A stretch of DNA of 9,559 nucleotides from Candidatus Ectomicrobium neotermitis (GTDB lineage Bacteria; Elusimicrobiota; Endomicrobiia; Endomicrobiales; Endomicrobiaceae). A program made the position numbers and the translations under genes. This document shows positions 6,530 through 9,559 of the stretch, one piece after another. The notes under the pieces were generated by a model. That model had not been told where the DNA came from. It made no database searches and saw only the letters and a list, made by a program, of their open reading frames with translations. Numbering within the stretch: the first letter of the stretch is position 1; each line of letters opens with the position of its first letter. The stretch is taken from NCBI GenBank assembly GCA_031283745.1, contig JAITBH010000058.1, positions 1 to 9,559 of the forward strand, given 5' to 3'.

Positions 6530-7738
6530 ATGGAAAAAAGAATAGTGATCAGCGGAGTTGGGTCTATTTCACCTTATGGGGCAGGGGCAAACTTGCTATC
6601 AGAAAATATGCTGGCTCTAAAAAGCGGGATAGCTTTTAATGAAACGCTTTCAGAAATTCCAGATATGCCTTCGCATATTTCCTCAAAAGTCCCCGACATA
6701 GACTTTTCTTATATACCACGGCAGTTTAGACGCTCAATGTCGAATATGTCTTTATACGCTTATGGTGCTGCTGTGGAAGCTTTAGAAAGTGCAAAAGTCA
6801 GCGATATGGATGGGGTGGCGCTGTTTTTAGGCTCAACTATCAGCAGTATGCAGACTTGGATGGATTTTGCGGGCAAATATGCAGCAAAAGAATTTAATGA
6901 GGTTAAGACAAATGTGGTTTTTAAGGTTATGAACCACTCGCCGCTGACAAACTTGGCGCAAAGTTTGGGCATTTCAGGGCTGGGGCTGGGTGCAAGTGCA
7001 GCTTGTGCAACAGGTTTGATGAATATAGGGATAGGCTATAGCGCCCTAAAACATGGTCTTATTTCTAAAGCGCTCTGCGGCGGAACAGATGAGTATCACC
7101 CGATTATGACGGCATGTTTTTCCATTATGAATGCCGCCAGTTCGCACTTTAATGATAGTCCGAGCAGGGCGTCCCGCCCTTTTGACGCTAAAAGAGACGG
7201 GATAGTTTGTTCGGAGGGTGCAGGTATGGTTTTTATTGAACCTTTAGAGGATGCCGTAAAAAGAAATGCCCATATTTATGGAGAAATTATCGGTTTTGGC
7301 ACCAATATCGACACAAAAAGCATATCGCACCCATCAAGAGCGCGTATAAGCCAGTGCATGGAATTGGCTATATCTGATGCAAAAATTAAGGCGGCAGAGA
7401 TTGATTTTATAAATGCCCACGCTACAAGCACCGTTGCGGGAGATATTGAGGAGGCAAAAGCGATAGAGATGGTTTTTGGCAAAGCACCTTTTGTAAACAG
7501 CTTAAAAGGGCATATCGGCCACACAATGGCGGCAAGCGGAAGCCTTGAACTTATAGCGACACTCGATATGATGGAAAAAGGGAAGTTTGCCCCGACATTG
7601 AATTTAGACAATGTCGACCCTGCCTGCGGAGATATAAAATTGTTTAGCAAACCCACAGAACTTAAAGTAAGAACTTTTATGAAAAACAGTTTTGCTCTTG
7701 GCGGGACGAACTGTTGTTTAATTGTAAGGAGATATTAA
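6530..7738 (+). CDS. Beta-ketoacyl-ACP synthase, FabF/KAS II-like
   Basis: This 402-residue condensing enzyme extends acyl-ACP by decarboxylative Claisen condensation with malonyl-ACP. The catalytic triad is intact: Cys159 in SAACATG, His297 in NAHATST and His331 in LKGHIGH, with the conserved Lys326 five residues before His331 as in FabF. The glycine-rich C-terminal segment FALGGTNCCLIV (388-399) is also present. Segments such as VVFKVMNH (129-136), CGGTDEYH (183-190) and GFGTNID (255-261) recall ketosynthases of aryl-polyene and flexirubin clusters rather than the housekeeping enzyme. This is an active KS, not a chain-length factor, since the cysteine is kept. It starts seven bases after the FAD stop; its ribosome site GAGGG overlaps that stop. 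The ACP gene begins one base after its own stop. Confidence 0.93.
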   Translation: MEKRIVISGVGSISPYGAGANLLSENMLALKSGIAFNETLSEIPDMPSHISSKVPDIDFSYIPRQFRRSMSNMSLYAYGAAVEALESAKVSDMDGVALFLGSTISSMQTWMDFAGKYAAKEFNEVKTNVVFKVMNHSPLTNLAQSLGISGLGLGASAACATGLMNIGIGYSALKHGLISKALCGGTDEYHPIMTACFSIMNAASSHFNDSPSRASRPFDAKRDGIVCSEGAGMVFIEPLEDAVKRNAHIYGEIIGFGTNIDTKSISHPSRARISQCMELAISDAKIKAAEIDFINAHATSTVAGDIEEAKAIEMVFGKAPFVNSLKGHIGHTMAASGSLELIATLDMMEKGKFAPTLNLDNVDPACGDIKLFSKPTELKVRTFMKNSFALGGTNCCLIVRRY

Positions 7739-7739
7739 G

Positions 7740-8015
7740 ATGGAAAAAAAGACGAGAGATGAGATAGTTCAGATTGTCAATGAAGCACTGATTAAAGAGT
7801 TTGAGCTTAAATCTGAGCAGATGAAACCTGAGGCAAACTTTTTTACAGATTTGGGCTTAGACAGCCTTGATGCAGTGGATATGGTTATAGTTTTAGAGCA
7901 GGCTTTTAAGGTTAAGCTGAGAACAAAATATGAGATAGGAAAAATTATGACCTTAAAGGATTTATACGACTACATTGAAAACCTTATGAGTGAAGCGGCA
8001 CAGCAAAATGGTTGA
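7740..8015 (+). CDS. Acyl carrier protein
   Basis: This 91-residue acidic four-helix carrier protein has the phosphopantetheine site DSLD at residues 41-44, with Ser42 as the attachment residue, inside the LGLDSLDAVDMV helix. It is somewhat longer than the housekeeping ACP (about 78 residues), mainly through a C-terminal extension after LKDLYDYIENL, and carries a basic patch, KLRTKYEIGK, before the last helix. The GLDSLDAVDMV form followed by a V.LEQ.F.VK segment resembles ACPs of aryl-polyene-type clusters. The ribosome site AAGGAGAT at 7726-7733 is the strongest in the operon, fitting the need for high carrier-protein levels, and lies within the end of the KS gene. The ACP stop overlaps the acyltransferase start by eight bases. 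Confidence 0.95.
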   Translation: MEKKTRDEIVQIVNEALIKEFELKSEQMKPEANFFTDLGLDSLDAVDMVIVLEQAFKVKLRTKYEIGKIMTLKDLYDYIENLMSEAAQQNG

Positions 8016-8733
8016 GTTTTTTAAGAGGGCTTATGCTTTTCCTTTTGTTGCGGGGACTTGGACGTGGCTGGCGGTAAGCGGATTTTTCGTTTATTTCTTT
8101 TTTTGCATAAGCGGGTTTAAGGAAAGTCGGGCGAGATCTTTTATCTACTTCCAAGGCAGAGTTTTACAAACGGCAGTTTTGTTTGTGTCGGCATTTCATA
8201 AAAAAATTATCAAAGGCACACCCATCAAAAACCCCTCCATACTTGTTGCAAATCACCCCTCCACCTATGACACTTTTGTTTTTTTCGACTTCGGAATTAA
8301 AAATATCGTTTATGTCGCTAAAAACTGGCCATTCCAGATTCCGTTTTATGGGAAAATCATCAAAGAGGCGGGATATATTAACACTGAGGGCAAAACTGCT
8401 GATGAGATTATCAGCCAAGCCAAAGAAAGATTAAAAAAAGGGCTGCATATCGGGATTTTTCCAGAGGGGACAAGAAGCGGGACTGAAATTGGCAGGTTTA
8501 GATCATTAGCGTTTAAGATGTCCATAGAAACGGGAGCAGAGATTGTTCCGTTTGCAATTAAAGGGCTTGGCGAGATGCTTGCACCAAAACAGATTTGGGC
8601 AAAAAAGGCAGACATCGAATATAAGCAGCTTGAAAAAATCTCCCCCGATAGGTTTTGCATGGAAGCCGGGGACTTAAAAATGGCAAAGGCAGTAAAAGAA
8701 ATTATCGTTGAGGAACTAAATAAAGGTTTATAG
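8008..8733 (+). CDS. 1-acyl-sn-glycerol-3-phosphate acyltransferase-like protein (PlsC/LPLAT family)
   Basis: This 241-residue membrane-associated acyltransferase has the catalytic HX4D motif, NHPSTYD with His83 and Asp88, and the acceptor-binding motif FPEGTRSG (151-158). A hydrophobic segment at about residues 11-35 should anchor it in the inner membrane, and a second hydrophobic stretch lies near 53-62. A GTG at 7990 opens the frame further, but the ATG at 8008 gives a better N-terminus just before the membrane segment; both overlap the ACP gene. Family members transfer acyl groups from ACP or CoA to lysophosphatidate, and related copies in aryl-polyene/flexirubin clusters are thought to move the finished chain to a lipid acceptor. 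Being last in an ACP-KS operon, it probably takes its acyl group from the adjacent ACP. It could also be a normal phospholipid enzyme. Confidence 0.9.
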   Translation: MVEFFKRAYAFPFVAGTWTWLAVSGFFVYFFFCISGFKESRARSFIYFQGRVLQTAVLFVSAFHKKIIKGTPIKNPSILVANHPSTYDTFVFFDFGIKNIVYVAKNWPFQIPFYGKIIKEAGYINTEGKTADEIISQAKERLKKGLHIGIFPEGTRSGTEIGRFRSLAFKMSIETGAEIVPFAIKGLGEMLAPKQIWAKKADIEYKQLEKISPDRFCMEAGDLKMAKAVKEIIVEELNKGL

Positions 8734-8760
8734 CCGCAGCAAAATCATCGTGTAGACATA

Positions 8761-8795
8761 AAAAAGGGAGGATTTCTTTGAAATCCTCCCTTTTT
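8761..8795. terminator. Bidirectional intrinsic terminator
   Basis: AAAAAGGGAGGATTTC (8761-8776) and GAAATCCTCCCTTTTT (8780-8795) are perfect 16-bp complements around a TTT loop. The T-run on each strand makes it work both ways. It lies 27 bases after the acyltransferase stop and 92 bases after the S1 stop on the other strand, so it ends both converging transcripts. The remaining stretch 8796-8887 shows no gene. Confidence 0.93.
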
Positions 8796-8887
8796 CTATG
8801 GTTCCTCAGGTTCCTCTGTCGTTGTCGTGGTCGTGACCGTTGCCGGCAAACACCGAAATCCCTACCGTTTATGGCTGATAGTGCTGA

Positions 8888-9559
8888 TTATTCTTTGTCC
8901 GGCCCTTTTTCCTCATCGCCTATTGTCTGGGGTGATATAGCTGGCTCAGGAGCAGACTCAGGATCGGGTTCAGGCTCAGGCTCAGGCTCAGGCTCTGGCA
9001 CAGGCACAGGCTCGGGTTCAGGAGCCGGAGTTTCTATTTCAGTGATTGTCTCTTCTTTGGCAGGCTCAGGAGCAGGAGTTTCTATTTCTGGGCTTGGCGG
9101 TGCGGCAGGCTCAGGAGCAGGCTCAGGCTCAGGTGCTGGAGTTTCTATTTCTGGGTTTGTCTCTTCTTTAGCAGGTGCACTCTCTGCCCCCTCTTCGGCA
9201 TCCTCTTCATACAAAAGCTCTCCAAGCGTAGGGACATCGTTTTTGTTTGCATATTTGCGGACAAGTTCTTTTTCTCTATCGAAATCTAACTTCTTAATAG
9301 AAGCCTCGATTTTCTTGCTCTTGAGGTCAAACTTAATGATCTTTGCCTCAACCTCAGTCCCAATATCTACTGACAGGGAACTTTTTTGGCCGTCCTCAGT
9401 CTTTATCTGGGGCATTTCAGTGTTTTTTATAAAAGCCTCAACACCTGCCTCAAGAGCGATGAAATAGCCAAAATCGTTTTTCCTTATCACCTTTCCTTTT
9501 ATGATCTTGTCCTTCTTATACTTTTTGTAGGGGTCCTCTACGGTATGCTTGATTGAAAG
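8888..9559 (-). CDS. rpsA: Ribosomal protein S1-type protein, C-terminal part with Glu-Pro-rich tail
   Basis: The last 223 residues of a leftward gene are visible; its start lies beyond the right edge. The frame is open to 9559, so a GTG at 9490 is internal and not the start. The segment opens with LSIKHTVEDPYKKY, the linker typical between S1 repeats of ribosomal protein S1. A full S1/OB-fold domain follows (about residues 18-92), with GKVIRKNDFGYFIALEAGVE carrying the usual aromatic RNA-binding face. TLGELLYEED (111-120) matches the normal C-terminal end of many S1 proteins. A tail of about 100 residues then follows, made of Glu, Pro and Ala, with three EIETPAPEP units and an (EP)n run. S1 binds mRNA at the 30S platform during initiation; the tail is not part of the standard protein. 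Another multi-S1-domain protein cannot be excluded from this fragment. Confidence 0.85.
   Translation of the reverse strand, partial: LSIKHTVEDPYKKYKKDKIIKGKVIRKNDFGYFIALEAGVEAFIKNTEMPQIKTEDGQKSSLSVDIGTEVEAKIIKFDLKSKKIEASIKKLDFDREKELVRKYANKNDVPTLGELLYEEDAEEGAESAPAKEETNPEIETPAPEPEPAPEPAAPPSPEIETPAPEPAKEETITEIETPAPEPEPVPVPEPEPEPEPEPDPESAPEPAISPQTIGDEEKGPDKE
8957..9175 (-). repeat. Short tandem repeats coding the Glu-Pro tail
   Basis: Within the S1 tail, read on the plus strand, a degenerate hexamer GGCTCA runs in register from 8973 to 9020 (units GGCTCA x3, GGCTCT, GGCACA x2, GGCTCG, GGTTCA), coding Glu/Val-Pro dipeptides on the minus strand. A longer unit containing GGAGTTTCTATTTC occurs at 9027-9040, 9075-9088 and 9138-9151. 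The first and third copies are also followed by near-identical GTCTCTTCTTT blocks, so the tail grew by both slippage and larger duplication. Confidence 0.85.

Noticed and set aside
7276..7656. Leftward 126-codon frame opposite the ketosynthase gene
   Set aside because: It lies wholly within the well-supported ketosynthase, including the His active-site regions, and has no recognisable domain.
8796..8861. Short Thr-rich, Glu-Pro-like minus-strand peptide frame just past the S1 stop
   Set aside because: I considered whether it was a lost continuation of the S1 tail. It is out of frame with the S1 stop, is bounded upstream by its own TAG, and is only 21 codons; biased short sequence is enough to explain it.
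8778..9467. Rightward 229-codon frame rich in Gly-Ser repeats
   Set aside because: It is the antisense of the S1 tail. The repeats give a clean open frame on both strands, but the minus-strand frame continues into a real S1 domain, while this one begins in the terminator stem and has no recognisable domain or ribosome site.

Overview
The window is 9.6 kb of gene-dense bacterial DNA of moderate G+C. It uses ATG starts, clear Shine-Dalgarno sites and many start/stop overlaps. No RNA genes, insertion sequences, CRISPR arrays or phage genes are visible. The lineage cannot be fixed from the sequence. A DUF4416 gene, a ribosomal S1-type protein and an aryl-polyene/flexirubin-like ketosynthase set together suggest a Gram-negative, possibly uncultivated group. 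Elusimicrobiota or a similar lineage is a guess, not a result.

Layout. Positions 1-2005 hold a leftward operon. From its promoter it reads DUF4416 protein, then an MFS_3-type exporter, then the start of a membrane protein that runs off the left edge. Positions 2006-2307 are a divergent control region. Two extended -10 promoters face opposite ways, and each lies where the other's -35 would be. On the rightward side a terminator-like hairpin sits in the leader. Positions 2308-8733 are an eight-gene rightward operon in which neighbours overlap or are at most 13 bases apart: RidA, HAD hydrolase, SAM methyltransferase, FabG-like ketoreductase, CrtI-like FAD oxidoreductase, FabF-like ketosynthase, acyl carrier protein and lysophospholipid-type acyltransferase. 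A perfect 16-bp bidirectional terminator at 8761-8795 closes it. From 8888 to the right edge, leftward, is the C-terminal part of a ribosomal S1-type protein with an unusual Glu-Pro repeat tail.

How the genes may work together (inference). The ketosynthase and ketoreductase would extend and reduce chains held on the dedicated carrier protein. The FAD enzyme would change saturation or double-bond geometry, the methyltransferase would cap or decorate, and the membrane acyltransferase would move the chain to a lipid-like acceptor. No dehydratase, starter-loading enzyme, phosphopantetheinyl transferase or exporter specific to the product is present, so those steps must be supplied from elsewhere. 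The ketosynthase, ketoreductase, ACP and acyltransferase resemble aryl-polyene/flexirubin pathway proteins more than housekeeping fatty acid synthesis. This compact operon is the best candidate here for an undescribed system.
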